The notes beneath the pieces were generated by a model, which was given only the letters and a program-made list of their open reading frames with translations, was not told the origin of the DNA and did no database searches. Made by a program: the position numbers and the translations under genes. From Adiantum capillus-veneris (taxonomy: Eukaryota; Streptophyta; Polypodiopsida; Polypodiales; Pteridaceae): 64,000 nt of DNA. Location of the stretch: NCBI GenBank assembly GCA_014529385.2, contig CM043959.1:55715253-55779252 (forward strand), read 5' to 3'. Of the stretch, positions 1 to 11,480 are shown in pieces (the stretch's first letter is position 1; the number at the start of each line of letters is the position of its first letter).

Positions 1-1227
1 TATAGAGGCCAGGAAAAAAACCCCATGACTGTTTTTGCAAAATGCTTCCCAACATGGATCGCGATCCATGTACCTTTTTGCGATCAAAGAGGTTCACTAG
101 CTAGACAATGTACCAATAGTCCTGGGGTTGCAAAATGATCACAAACAATGCTCTAAAGCTCATCAGATCCACCTGAATTGCTATAGTCAGTTTGTAAATG
201 GTCTTTTGGTCAAAAGTATTGCTAAAGTAATTTGAAAAACTTCAAACTTTCCTCGAAGTCTAGCAACAAGCCATGGTAACCTAAGAAGGGTGATGGGATT
301 GAAACCAAGAAAAAGTATACTTACAAAATGGTGAAACTTGCAAGATTCAGTCTGCCTTCCCAAAAGACTTCAAAGTCTGGGGAAACTTGCCAAGGAACCA
401 AGCTAAGCTATGAACTACATACCTCAACCATCAGAATTCAATGCAAGGGGAGATTTCAGGCAAAGCATGACTCCAAAAGTGGTGGCCAGAAACAAATTTG
501 GTCAAAACGGAAAAAATATGGCCATAATTTAAGAAATGGGGCAAACTATGGAAAAACATGTCCAAAATCGAAAAATTTCACCAGTGTACTAGGAAAACCT
601 ATAGGAACCAATGTGCACAAAAACTGTGCTCAAATGCTTCCCAACATGGATCGCGGTCCATGTACCTTTTTAGCCAAAATAAGTAAAATCCATGCCATTT
701 GAGTCAGGATGATCAAGAAAGCCAAGCCATGAAGTGTCAAGCAATTTGAGTCCCAAAAATCCACTTCCAAAAGCCAAAATCTCTGAATCTGTACCTGATT
801 CTTAAAATTTAGCCCAAGTGTCAAACCATTGATCCAAATCCCAAACTTTCTGGACCAAGTCATATTCAAGATGAACCCTACCAGATGGTATCAGCAGTTT
901 TCCAAAATGTTGCCCGACATGGATCGCGATCCATGTACCTTTAGCTCTAAATCCAGAGAAAATTGCTCAGTAGCATCCCCTTATGCCCAGCAACAACTTC
1001 CCAAAGTTAGAATTTTAAAAAGTTTTCAACATGGATCGTTATCCATGTTCCTTTTTGCCAAAATCTATCTATTTCATTACAGTTTTGTGCCTATAGTACT
1101 CCTAGGTGCACTAGTGAAATTTGGTCAAATTTGGAGTAGTTTTGATAGAGTTAAGCTCACATTTTTATTTTATGGTCAAGTTTACACTTTTCGACAACTT
1201 TGATCAATGGCTAAAATCTGATTTCAC
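1..1227 (+). other. Non-coding 5' part of LARD-like LTR element
   Basis: No open frame here looks like a real protein; the 124- and 79-residue frames lack recognisable motifs and contain the palindromic repeat described separately. The stretch is AT-rich and precedes the broken coding region at 1228. By position it is the leader of an LTR element whose polypurine tract and 3' LTR start lie at 9284-9297. The 5' LTR itself was not recognised and probably lies left of the window. Confidence 0.45.
53..1047. repeat. Four dispersed copies of an 18-bp palindrome
   Basis: CATGGATCGCGATCCATG, a perfect palindrome, occurs at 53-70 and 918-935. One-sided variants lie at 645-662 (GCGGTC core) and 1030-1047 (CGTTAT core). 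Flanking bases are also conserved: a CAAAATG-type run before, and TACCTTT or TTCCTTT after, so the repeated unit is about 35 bp. A fifth, decayed copy lies at 9826-9843. Confidence 0.85.
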
Positions 1228-4200
1228 TTGAAAATTGGCAACAGGATGCCTCGAAGGAAAGCACAGAAGGAGTGGCATGTGGCACCCTATGAGATAACCG
1301 ACATCTCATCAAATGAGAAAGCTCACCTCACAGAACAAGTACTTGAAGCAATTTCGGCAAACATTTTCATTGGAAGGTTCCAAGCCGTAGACGGAGAAAT
1401 TGTAAACGCCACCATCTTTCCCCAAGAAATATGGACTTTGCACGAGAATCCAGAAGTGCAAGTAGGGGTCAGGTGTTTATAGCTCGACAATTTCTTGAGA
1501 CTGTCTCATTGGGGAACGGATTTCAGACGGGCTCACGAGCTCATAAGCACAATTCATTACACTGGGGAAGCAACAATGATAGACAAGGACGGGGTAGTCG
1601 TAAAGGTAAAATATTACAGTTGAAATCGTAAATGAATCCCTCCACCTGCCACAAGGGACGCACAACCTCTTGCAGAAAACAAAGGCAATTCGACAATGAT
1701 AAGGCCTTTTTGAAGCAACATGGTCACAAGCTAGCTGACATATCAGGACCTGATCTACTCAGAAATGGAACTACCGTTGCGTCTTATATCCCAGCATTTC
1801 AAGGTACAGAAGCCACCCAGATACACTGAACCCTTGTTGCATATGGTAGTGGTGATGGCGATGGGATTGGCTGAAGGCAGGGTGGTCAGTTGCGACTTTG
1901 GCAACTACCTTCTTGACACAATTGTGGAAGCAAATCTAAAGGGCGGTCAAAGAAGTAAAGCTTACATGAATGGAGGACCCATGCTCACACGAATAGCCTA
2001 TAAAGCATTGGGCATGATTGATGATCTACCACCTGCCCAAGAGCAAATTGACCTAATCCACAGATCCAAAAGAGCCATGAGACCAGTGGCAGGGCCTTCT
2101 ACAAGACCAAATCCTGGAGTCAAACAAACCAGGCAAAGTGCACCTCCAAAGGATTCGGACAGTGAGAAAACAGAGTCGGATGCTCGAAGTAGCCAGGAGG
2201 AGGGATCCAGCCCACGGGATACTCCTTCTGAGTACCAGTCTTCGGAGGAAGAGAAGGATGCCCCTTACACCCTATGATACACTTGATTAAAGAAAAAGGC
2301 TACACATTTGGCAGAAGCTATCCCCATCACTCATGCCCGGAGGACAATGGAAGAGGCACAGGCATTGAGGGAAAAGCTCCGCCAACAAAAGAAAGATCAC
2401 CAACAAACCCAAGAAACAGAAGCGGATGACGAGAAAGAAGATGATGCAGTCGAGGATGTTCCACTGATATGCAGGCAGACAGAGGCCTTGGAGAGGATCA
2501 AGCAACAAAAGAGGAAGGAAGCTGAAGAGAAATGAGAAATTGCCAGTGCCATGCGGCAAAGAATTCACAATGAGCTCAAACAAAAGATGGAGCAACGGCA
2601 GCAAGAAGAATCAAAGAAGCAACGCGTCGATGATTTAGAATCATCTGACGAATCTGAAAAAAGTAAAGAGGAGAAAAGTCTCTCGCAAGGAGAGGGACAT
2701 CACGAGACACAGGAAGGACAAGACCAAGACCTCAGCCCACGCAAGGATGCTGAGACAGTTTCAGAGAGGTCAAAAAAAGAGAAAGGGGAAAGTGTAGGAT
2801 AGTCGGAGCAAAGCGCAGACGAAAAGCAGACGGAACAGCAAGGCAATCAACAAACAGAATCACAGACAAAACCTGCCACCACCATGACCTCTGATGTAAT
2901 AGAAGGTTTAAAACAAAAGGAAAAGCAAGCTGAAGGGTCGAGCATTCAGATCAGTAGGGGCCAAGAACGCAACGCACTCAAGTGGCCATAAAAGAAGGAG
3001 CGGAGATAGTTAGCTCCTTTGATATTGACAATCACCTAGAGCAGATCAAGCTTCAATTCCAATGTCAAAGAGCTCTTTATAACCTCAGGGAGTTGGAATT
3101 AGAAGATAGCAAAAAGGAGGTATCTAGAACAGCAGCAGAATCGCGCAATTGAAGCAACAAATAGAGGCACTAAAGAAAGCACAAGTCCAGGCGCAATCGG
3201 AGCTGCAGAGAGAAAGAGAAAATGCAATCTATTATTATAAAGAAGTGCAGCAATTCAATGAGGTGAATTCAACATTACAGATTGAACAACAACGCCTCAA
3301 GGAGGAGCTAACCAGGGAAAAGGAACAAAATGAGAAGCTACAAGGATCATATGCCATGGTTGGCAAGTCTCTCACTCAACTATTGGTAATACAGGAGACA
3401 CCCTCCTCTTCGACTATGCCTGCATACTCTACTTACTTGAGCCAGGAGATCAAGGAGTTAAAAGAAGCCCTAAAACAAGAAAAATATGATAGACAGATCA
3501 TGACAGTAGGTCATAGGGTCCTACAGCAGGCAAAGGATGAGGAAATTGAAGACTTAAAAAAGCAGCTGGCTGAGGCAAGAAAGGAATTAGAGTATTTGAA
3601 AGCCAGTCAAACAAAGGATCAGTCGGACACAGGAGAATTTAAGCAGAGATAAAGATCAGATCACTTCGAGTTTGAAACTGAACAAACAGAGATAGCAACT
3701 ACAAGCACTGGAAAAGGCACGCAAGAGTCTGCAGATCCAACCACGACATCTACTACTTCGGAGTCGGCCAAATATAAAATTCAGCATTGGATCTCAGAAG
3801 TCAAAGACCCATCGCACAAGGCATATCTGCAATATGAATTGAAAGTGCTGGAATTAGCCGCCCTCCTCATGATCACTCCAGATAATGTTGTAAAAAATTT
3901 TGGGCACGAAATGATCGCTCTACCATTGATGCGGCAAGCGGTTCGATTATGGCAGCAAAAGATGCTCCCAGAAATTGAACCAAGTAGTAGAGGGGATTAC
4001 AGAGAGGTCCCAATTACAGCTCTTCAGATTGAAACAGTCCTTGACAATCAACCCCTCTTGAGAAAGAAATGGTTCGATCAGCGATCGACTGACAAAACGT
4101 ATTACAGGAATGCGCCCCAACATCTCAGGACCGACCCCACTTACTGTCCAATCAACATGCGGCGATCCTGGGATAGTTTTTACAGTTGGCAAAGCAAAAG

Positions 4201-4404
4201 ACCGGCAGTGCTGAACTACCCTGTCATAGCCAAGCCAATCAATAACAACCCCCCATCGGAGAATTACATGGTTCAAACTCTGAAAGGAGTCATCCACATG
4301 ATGAAGGAGATCCCAGATCTTGCTTGCTAGATGCTGGTAAAGATTGCTAAAATGCTCATCACGTGCATTATAACCTTCAGAGACATTGAAGCAGTAGAGA
4401 ATCC
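1228..4404 (+). pseudogene. Broken coding region of LARD-like element, 5' part
   Basis: Unrecognised protein of the LTR element, readable in pieces: 1228-1479, 1765-2277, 2308-2802, 3149-3652 and 3839-4404. Stops and a frame change (frame 1 to frame 2 between 2802 and 3149) break it. The first piece starts at an ATG (MPRRKAQKEW). The middle is Glu/Lys/Gln-rich and strongly predicted to be coiled coil. The 3839 piece is more globular, with Trp and Pro, and reads through one stop at 4328. I see no zinc knuckle, protease, RT or integrase motif. The last piece is cut at about 4404 by an inverted repeat carrying a CACTA element and resumes at 8909. It may be a gag-derived or unknown structural protein; function is not assigned. 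Confidence 0.5.
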
Positions 4405-4622
4405 CATTAGGTGAAATTTGGACTCACAAAGGGGCTCTTTAAGGAGTTTGACTTTACCTCTCTCTACCAAAACGGGCGCATGGATAAATTTTTGCAAACA
4501 AATTCCAAAGTTGGCGTGGGTTTGACAGTTAGAATGTCCTCTTCAAGCTTTATGTACTGATATATAGCACGCTATGAGATTCCTCATATTTTAGAAGATT
4601 CTTTTTTTTATTCACTTAGATT
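4405..4622 (+). repeat. Left arm of foldback/MITE-like inverted repeat
   Basis: This stretch is the reverse complement, at roughly 85-90 percent identity by eye, of 8672-8908. The outer ends read CATTAGGTGA here and TCACCTAATG on the other side. The two arms together, without the CACTA insertion, would form a roughly 450-bp near-palindrome with a loop of about 30 bases. It has no coding capacity. The outer TA next to GGTGAA on one side and next to TTCACC on the other fits a TA target site, but no longer duplication is clear. Confidence 0.75.
4620..4622. repeat. Target-site duplication of CACTA, left
   Basis: ATT immediately before CACTACAACA; it is matched by ATT at 8669-8671 after the right end. 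The 3-bp length is diagnostic of CACTA elements. Confidence 0.85.
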
Positions 4623-4800
4623 CACTACAACACTAAATGAAGATATCGACGCGCCTATATCGACGGCCATGCTTTTCCACACGTATATCGACGACATTAG
4701 CGGGCGTCGCTATACGCGTCGCAATGTGCGTCGATATACGCATGGAAAGGCTTTATTTGCCACGCGTATAGCGACACGTATATCGACGCCAAAAAAATTG
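4623..4800 (+). repeat. Left terminal and subterminal repeats of CACTA
   Basis: After the terminal CACTACAACA, the motif family ATCGACG / GTCGCTAT / CGTATAGCGAC recurs at least eight times in both orientations up to about 4795. In CACTA elements such subterminal repeats bind the TNPA-type protein. The same motif family appears at the right end. Confidence 0.8.
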
Positions 4801-4904
4801 GAGAAAAAAAGCGAAACCCGCACGCAGGGGCCATTTTTGCCTGCTCGGATCTTGGTCGAAACGTGCTGCGCAGGTATTATGTCCATCTCCACCCTCCCCA
4901 ACCC

Positions 4905-4913
<9 letters not shown>

Positions 4914-4962
<49 letters not shown>

Positions 4963-4995
4963 TACACACACACACCCTCCCCAACCCCTCTCTCT

Positions 4996-5039
<44 letters not shown>

Positions 5040-5093
5040 CTCTACATCGTGTTTTCTCTCTCTACCTCTACATCGTGTGTGTGTGTGTGTGTA

Positions 5094-5161
<68 letters not shown>

Positions 5162-5176
5162 GTGTGTGTGTGTGTA

Positions 5177-5214
<38 letters not shown>
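4914..5214. repeat. (CT)n / (TG)n / (AG)n compound array, self-complementary
   Basis: (CT)22 from 4914, a spacer containing TTTCCTACACACACAC, more (CT)n to 5037, then (TG)n at 5073-5090, GTAGGAAAG, (AG)n to 5158, (TG)n and again (AG)n to 5214. The right half is the reverse complement of the left half, spacer included, so it is an inverted duplication of a compound microsatellite and not two independent tracts. Frames running through it are low-complexity artefacts. Confidence 0.9.
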
Positions 5215-5218
<4 letters not shown>

Positions 5219-5628
5219 AATGTATGCTTAGGAAATTAAAACTAAAGAAAAAAAATTAAAGAGAGAAATGAAAGGAAATGTTATATTAACATCTTCGAAA
5301 GGCCAAAGTGACCTATGAGACATGAGACAAGAAAGTTACAATGTGATGGATCTGATACAAAGTCAGAGTAAGAAGATGACAAAATAAAATATTATGGAAT
5401 CCTAAACTGCTGGGTGTGGACTAAACGGCTAAACGAGCTAGTTGGGATAGGTAGATCTCCTCCATGGTCAGTACTCTGACCGGACGTTGTGCATGTCGAG
5501 CCAAAGTGACCTAGCTAGATCCTCTGATGCATCCTCTGTCGATGTTGTGTAGTCCTCCGCAGTCGTGGGCGTCTAGATCTCCCTAGATTAGTCGCTCGTT
5601 TGATCATTAGAGAGATAGGGAAGTAGAG

Positions 5629-5631
<3 letters not shown>
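5215..5631. other. Non-coding CACTA interior
   Basis: About 400 bases between microsatellites. I see no gene or recognisable motif. Its composition is ordinary compared with its flanks. Confidence 0.5.
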
Positions 5632-6040
<409 letters not shown>

Positions 6041-6266
6041 ACGTAGACAGAGAAGAAACTATGGAACTAAAAGAGGCAAAGGGGTTTTTCCTGCTACATG
6101 CATTGCCATGTACACCTCGGAGTGCACGTATGTGTCTACCCATATAGTATTTGACCAATAAAGACGAGATTTTGACCCGATGGTCCTGATCTCCGTACAC
6201 CTCTGGACCAAGGTATACGGAGATTGGGCAAGACTAGAGAATGCGAGGTAGTTTACATTGTGAGGA

Positions 6267-6267
<1 letters not shown>

Positions 6268-6311
<44 letters not shown>
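6268..6311. repeat. (TA)22 microsatellite
   Basis: Pure TA dinucleotide run ending 26 bases before the transposase ATG at 6337, so it lies in the presumed promoter or 5' UTR of that gene. Confidence 0.95.
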
Positions 6312-6315
<4 letters not shown>

Positions 6316-6336
6316 CAGCATTCATAATCATTGTAG

Positions 6337-8160
6337 ATGGCAACGTCATCAACTAACATGGAGGAAAAGATTGCATGCTCGTGCACACTTTGCAAGTATC
6401 AAATCCTGCGCAAGCGTAGGATATGTAATGAGCATGTGCACAAGTACGGAGAGTTTGCTAGAGAAACCGTACAGAATCTGCGATACGACTCCTACGGAAT
6501 GGCTATTGATTTCCGCGACATAGCACCTACATCTGAGAGAGAGAGAGAGAGAAAAAAGATTATGCGTGAAGGTCCGACCAATATAGAGCCACGGATGGAA
6601 GCAGAAAAGGGCTTACAGATAGAAGACGACGGCATGGAGGAGATGTTGGATGCCTTCTTCCAGACAAGCAAGGAGAACACGAACGAAGCAGCACCAGAAG
6701 CCGTGCGCCTATCTCTTGAAGACATGTTGAGAAAGTTGACACGTCAACCAATCTATGAAGGCGCCAAAATATCTGTGCTTCGTACTTGTCTGGCGTTTTT
6801 GAATCTTCAGTCAGTGTACGGGTGGTCAGATGAAAGCGTCACTGCTTTGTTTAGGTACGTAATTTACAAAAGAGATTTTCCGATTGCAACGGCGATGTGC
6901 TCGGAGAGCTTTAATTTTAATTTAATGTGGCTTAAACAGGTTATTGCGGGAGCAACTTCTCCTGGCTGGCAATGAAATGCCTCCCTCCAGGCCAGACGCA
7001 AAGCAACTTCTGACCTCAGTTGGCTTGGACTACAACAAGATTCATGCATGTCCAAATGATTGCATTCCTTTTTGCAATGAATTCGAAGATTGTTTGTCGT
7101 GTCCTAAGTGCGGAGCAATGCGCTACAAACAAGATGCAGTTGGCGAGACAGTGCCAGCTAAAGTGTTGCGGCATTTCCCTATTATTCCTAGGATAAAAAG
7201 CATGTTTCGTTGTGGTTCCATTGCAAAGTTGATGCGGTGGCATTCTACGAATAGATCCACTGACGCAACATTTAGGGTGCCCGCTGATTCGAAGGCTTGG
7301 AGGGACATTGAAGATACCTTGCCACATTTTAAGAGTGAACCATGCAATTTGCGTTTGGGCATGGCAATGGATGGAGTCAATCCATTTGGCTTGAGAAGCT
7401 CGTCATGGAGCACTTGGCATGTATGCCTTATCAATTACAACCTCCCGCCGTGGCTTGCTATCAAGAAGGGTCATTTGATTTTAAGCTTGATTGTACCTGG
7501 TAAGTTCAAAGAAAAAAACATGGATGTTTATCTAGCTCCACTAGTTGACAAGCTCAAGGAGTTATGGCATGGGATCGACATAGCAGATGCGGTTGAGCCA
7601 GTAGGACAACAACATGCAAGGATCCACGGACTTCTTATGTGGACTATGCATGATTGGCCAGGATACGGAGAATCTTTTGGTAATGGTTATTGATTTACAA
7701 AATTCTCACTATTCGTAAGCCCTTTAAAGGCCTTGGCCTGATTCATGCTTTGATATATGCAGGACTAACAACTTCGGGATACAATGCATGTCCAATTTGC
7801 GGGCAGTCTTTGAATGTGCGCTATTCTACCTCTCTTCGAAAGACAATTTATCAAGGCCACCACTGTTATCTTCCAGATGGCCATCACTTGCGCGAAGGCC
7901 AGCTTGGTCTCATCGAATGTCTTCCTATGCATGTACAAGAGTGGCGTCGCCGATGGGAGCAACATGAGTGGCAACCTATTCCAGGAATGAAACGTTTGTC
8001 CATTCTCCATACGTTGCCGTACTGGGGTGATCTACTAATTAACCATTTGCTGGATCCAATGCATATATTCAAGAATGTGGGAGAGCTCCTCTGGAAGACA
8101 ATCATGGGAATGAAAGACAATCGAGCTTCACGAGATGATTTGCAGTCGGTTGGAAACATG
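6337..8160 (+). pseudogene. TNP2-family CACTA transposase, three exons, C-terminus lost
   Basis: Transposase of the CACTA element, which would bind and cut its ends in the nucleus. Exon 1 is 6337-6854, intron 6855-6939 (GT-AG), exon 2 6940-7679, intron 7680-7762 (GT-AG), exon 3 from 7763. Splicing restores the frame at both joints. Family hallmarks are visible: the PIYEGAKISVL and KIHACPNDC blocks, a CPKCG zinc-like pair, MDGVNPFG (first catalytic Asp), MHDWPGYG (second) and LLDPMHIFKNV. Exon 1 contains an in-frame (GA)n run that encodes Glu/Arg. After the DDLQ block the reading frame runs into a 35-bp tandem repeat and stops at 8184. The DUF4218-type C-terminal half is missing, so the copy is probably inactive. 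Confidence 0.9.
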
Positions 8161-8162
8161 CC

Positions 8163-8267
8163 TTCGTTATGGTTATGCTTTTAAGTTATGGTTATGGTTC
8201 GTTATGGTTATGCTTTTAAGTTATGGTTATGGTTCGTTATGGTTATGATTTTAAGTTATGGCTATGC
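8163..8267 (+). repeat. 3 x 35-bp tandem repeat
   Basis: The unit starts TTCGTTATGGTTATGCTTTT at 8163, 8198 and 8233; the third copy has single-base changes. It replaces the missing 3' half of the transposase gene, so it marks the deletion breakpoint. Confidence 0.9.
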
Positions 8268-8547
8268 TTTTTAGTTGGTACGGTTGTCTTTCATTGGCCT
8301 TAAATCTCATGTGAGATCCTACATGGATAGCATGTAGGAGGCGTATACATGATATGGTTTTTTTTGAAAAGTTTATGTAAAAACAAAGGGAACTCTACCG
8401 AAATTTCTACGCGCGGGAGCATGGTTGATATTTTGGTGTTGCTCGCTTTCTTGGGCAGAGGGCAAGAAGTCTGGCTGTGGCTGTGTCCATCTTTTAATTG
8501 GGGACAGGCCAGGCTACCTGTCCTCTGCCCAAGAAAAAAATTTTCTG

Positions 8548-8668
8548 CTATGGTCGTCGCTATGTGTGTCGCTATGCGCGTCGCTAATAGCGACTGGTTT
8601 CACAGCGACACGCATAGCGACGGGCCACGTCGATATCTGTGTCGATAACACGTTTTTTTGTTGTAGTG
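8548..8668 (-). repeat. Right subterminal and terminal repeats of CACTA
   Basis: The GTCGCTAT / TAGCGAC / GTCGATA motif family recurs about eight times, and the element ends in TTGTTGTAGTG at 8668. It mirrors the left end. Bases 8268-8547 between the tandem repeat and this block hold no gene I can support. Confidence 0.8.
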
Positions 8669-8671
8669 ATT
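8669..8671. repeat. Target-site duplication of CACTA, right
   Basis: ATT directly after the terminal GTAGTG; the partner of 4620-4622. Confidence 0.85.
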
Positions 8672-8908
8672 TTGACAGAATTGTCACATCATAGGTGAAT
8701 CAAAAAAAGAATCTTCTAAAATATGAGAAATCTCATGGCGTGATATATATGAGTAGAGATAGAGCTTGAAGAGGACATTCTAACTGTCAAACCTCCGCCA
8801 ACTTTGGAGTTTGTTTGCACAAATTTATCCATGTGCCCATTTTTGGTAGAGAGAGGTAAAGTCAAACTCCTTAAAGGGCCCCTTTGTGAGTCCAAAATTC
8901 ACCTAATG
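8672..8908 (-). repeat. Right arm of foldback/MITE-like inverted repeat
   Basis: Reverse complement of 4405-4622, ending TCACCTAATG at 8908. The LARD coding frame resumes immediately after it, so the inverted repeat itself was an insertion into that coding region. Confidence 0.75.
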
Positions 8909-9237
8909 ATGGCAGGTATGGAGGGAACTCGGGGCATCTGCTAGAACATGGATACAGAAATCCCCACAACAGAAATATTATCATGCGATTATATGCAAGA
9001 GTCATGTTTCTGCCATCTCAATACATGCAGACCTTCGAAGAAGCTTTCGTGACAGGTTTCTTCGAAGTGAACTCTTCCATATTCAATCCAATGACGAAAG
9101 ATCCGACGGCTCATCACATTGCTTATCAGAGCACCATTGCAAATAATCCTTTCAGAGAACTGGCAACCAAAGTTGAGATCGAAGCTAGAGCGCAAAAGTT
9201 CAGAAATCTCACTGCAACACTAGAAAGAAAGCACTAA
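8909..9237 (+). pseudogene. 3' end of the broken LARD-like coding region
   Basis: Continuation of the unrecognised protein interrupted at 4404. Frame 1 is open from about 8911 and ends with a stop after LERKH at 9235-9237. The open frame begins well before the first ATG (8983), as expected for a split gene. It contains no recognisable domain; the sequence is mixed helical with several aromatic residues (MQTFEEAFVTGFFEV). It is followed after 46 bases by a polypurine tract, so this is the true 3' end of the element's coding region. Confidence 0.5.
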
Positions 9238-9283
9238 AGTGACTTCCCTCAGATGCAAGTTGCACGAGGGCATGCAAATGAAT

Positions 9284-9293
9284 AGGAAGGGGG
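9284..9293 (+). promoter_or_regulatory. Polypurine tract of LARD-like element
   Basis: AGGAAGGGGG two bases before a TG that starts the presumed 3' LTR at 9296. This is the standard position for the plus-strand primer of LTR elements. Confidence 0.7.
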
Positions 9294-9295
9294 AA

Positions 9296-10139
9296 TGTTT
9301 GGTGGATACGAGCGAGCAGGCGTATGCACACCAAACCCGACGGATACTCTTTTTTTTTTGGCAAAAACCCTGTAAATGAGTTGTAATCAAAAGAAGATTA
9401 GACCATATTCTTTTTTATGCTCTCTGAGTCTACCCCTTGTAAGAGGCCAATTGGCCATGGAAAAACCCCCTAACTTTTAAAGTCAAAACCCTTAGTTTTG
9501 AAGGGATTATTATCATTAGCTTGGAGAACAAAACGTACGCTGCTAAAGCTTCTTGTGACTACAATTTGTAATCATCATTTCTCCTAAACGGGTAACCAGA
9601 ATTCTATTCCGAATAGTACATTGTGTTCTTTGTCTTTTGCTCTTCAATCTAAGTGTAATCATTTCCAATTTTGTTGTGGCTCACGATGAGTCGTTTGTGA
9701 GCTAAATGCATTGATTTGGGAGTTAAAATGGTTGCTTTTTGATGTTTTGACGTTAAATAAGTGTTTCTATGCTTAAGGAGGATCTTTCCAAGTACTTCTG
9801 TTTCAGTTTTCTGCACATTTTTTGTGATGGATCGCGATTTATGTACCTTCCCAGATGGTGACAGAACTTGGTAGGATTGAGCCCATAAGTGTTGTGATAC
9901 CTCTCCTTAAGTTTCATAATATTCCGGATTCGTTTGGATACCGAAACAACGTGATTGTGTTGAGTGTTGAGAATGGATGCATACTGATTGTCTGATTAGG
10001 AAGTGGTTGATTTGCTTTTGTTGTAAGAACGAGTAGTCTTTGAGTTCACTTTGGTGAGATTGACACTCTCATTAGTTCTCCGTGCCCCACCCCGATTCGC
10101 TCCCTTTCATATTGACATTATGTTAGTACAAAAGAGCTA
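9296..10139 (+). mobile_element. 3' LTR of LARD-like element (right edge approximate)
   Basis: It starts TGTTTGGTGGATACG directly after the polypurine tract. Its first 45 bases contain an inverted GTTTGG...CCAAAC pair. It holds no gene. A decayed copy of the 18-bp palindrome seen near the window start lies at 9826-9843. The right boundary is set where integrase C-terminal coding of the next, minus-strand gypsy element becomes readable; no target duplication can be tested because the left end lies outside the window. Confidence 0.55.
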
Positions 10140-10140
10140 T

Positions 10141-11468
10141 GCTGCAGATGTCCGTCGTGCGGTGACCCGCTAACAACTTGGATGTGAGCTGGCAATGTCA
10201 ACTTGTAAGGTTGGGTTCATATACACTTGATCACTTTGTAAGGGCCACAATAACATGGACTAAGCTTCATGTACTTTCCAAGTGATAAGGTACTTCTCTT
10301 TGGATAAATTCGAAGAAAAACCTTGTCACCTTCTTTGAATCTTCTTTTGGATCTCTTACTATCCGCATACTGTTTTTGACGATCCTGAGTTGCCTGAATA
10401 TCTTTTCGGATGGCTTTTGTTTTATTTTCCATTCTTTCAAGCGTCTTCTTAGACACTTCAAGTCTAATTGTAGGGTCATAAAAGTTGAGTGGAGAGACAC
10501 ATTCTTGACCATACAAGGCACAAAATGGGATCATACTAATGCTTTGATGATGAGAATCATTGTAAGCATATTCCACTAGAGGTAAAGATTGAATCCATCG
10601 TTTAGGCTCTCTACTACAATAATCTCTGAGAATATCTTTGATGACTTGGTTGACTCATTCTGTTTGACCATATGATTGAGGATGGTACGCAGTACTAAAG
10701 TTTAATTTTGTTTCAATTGCCTTGAAGAGTGACGTCCAAAAGTTTGAAGTAAACTTCACATCTCGATCGCTTACAATCCAGTTGGGCAATCCATGAAATC
10801 TGAAAATCTCTTTAACAAATAGTCGTGCAATGTCAGAGGCGATAAAGGTTGTCTTGACCGGTATGAGGTGCACAACCTTCATGAGTAGGTCAACAACTAC
10901 CATAAGTGAATTATATCCTCCTTGTACCGTAGATAATCCAATGACGAAGTCCATACTTATACACTCCCACTTCATTTGGGGAATGTCCAATGGTTGAAGT
11001 TTACCAGTCCAAGCTTAACTCTCTTAGTTTTAATCCTTTGGCATGTCAAGCATTGACGAACATAGCGTAGAACATCTGCCTTTTTCCCAGTCCATAGAAA
11101 CTTTTCTGTACGGCATTGGGATACTTTGCATATCGTGGGTGTCCTGACATATGGCTATCATGGGCCTCAAATAAGATAGCTTTCTTTAAGTTAGGGTCCT
11201 TTGGTACACATAACCTATCTGTATAATAGAGACAAGTTCCATCATGTGAGAAGTGTAACATTGAAGGTATATTCTTTGAATTCTCAGATCGAACAAGGTT
11301 AAGCTGCCTTTGATACTTTGGATCAGATGATGCAACTTCTTTCATCTTTTCAATGATTGGGTTGTTGGGTATAGATATGAGACTCAAAAAGGATTTTTGA
11401 CTGAGTGAATTTGCAACCGTGTTTTCTTTTCTAGGACGATAGATAATGTCAAAGTCAAATTCTTGCAA
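10141..11468 (-). pseudogene. Gypsy integrase, broken
   Basis: The core reads on 10655-10990: ISMDFVIGL (first Asp), WIVSDRDVKFTS (second Asp), AYHPQSYGQTE (Glu), so all three catalytic residues are visible. The zinc-binding segment upstream (11046-11400) shows LFEAHDSHMSGHP. The C-terminal part (10217-10576) contains the YNDSHHQSI and ALYGQECVSPL blocks, and beyond its stop the frame still reads like a gypsy integrase tail to about 10160. Stops between pieces make it inactive. It would have inserted the cDNA copy into nuclear DNA. Confidence 0.85.
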
Positions 11469-11480
11469 AAGTTCTACCCA

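Noticed and set aside
328-1203. Two 124-residue ORFs near the window start
   Set aside because: They contain the palindromic repeat in translation and have no domain; more likely leader DNA of the LTR element.
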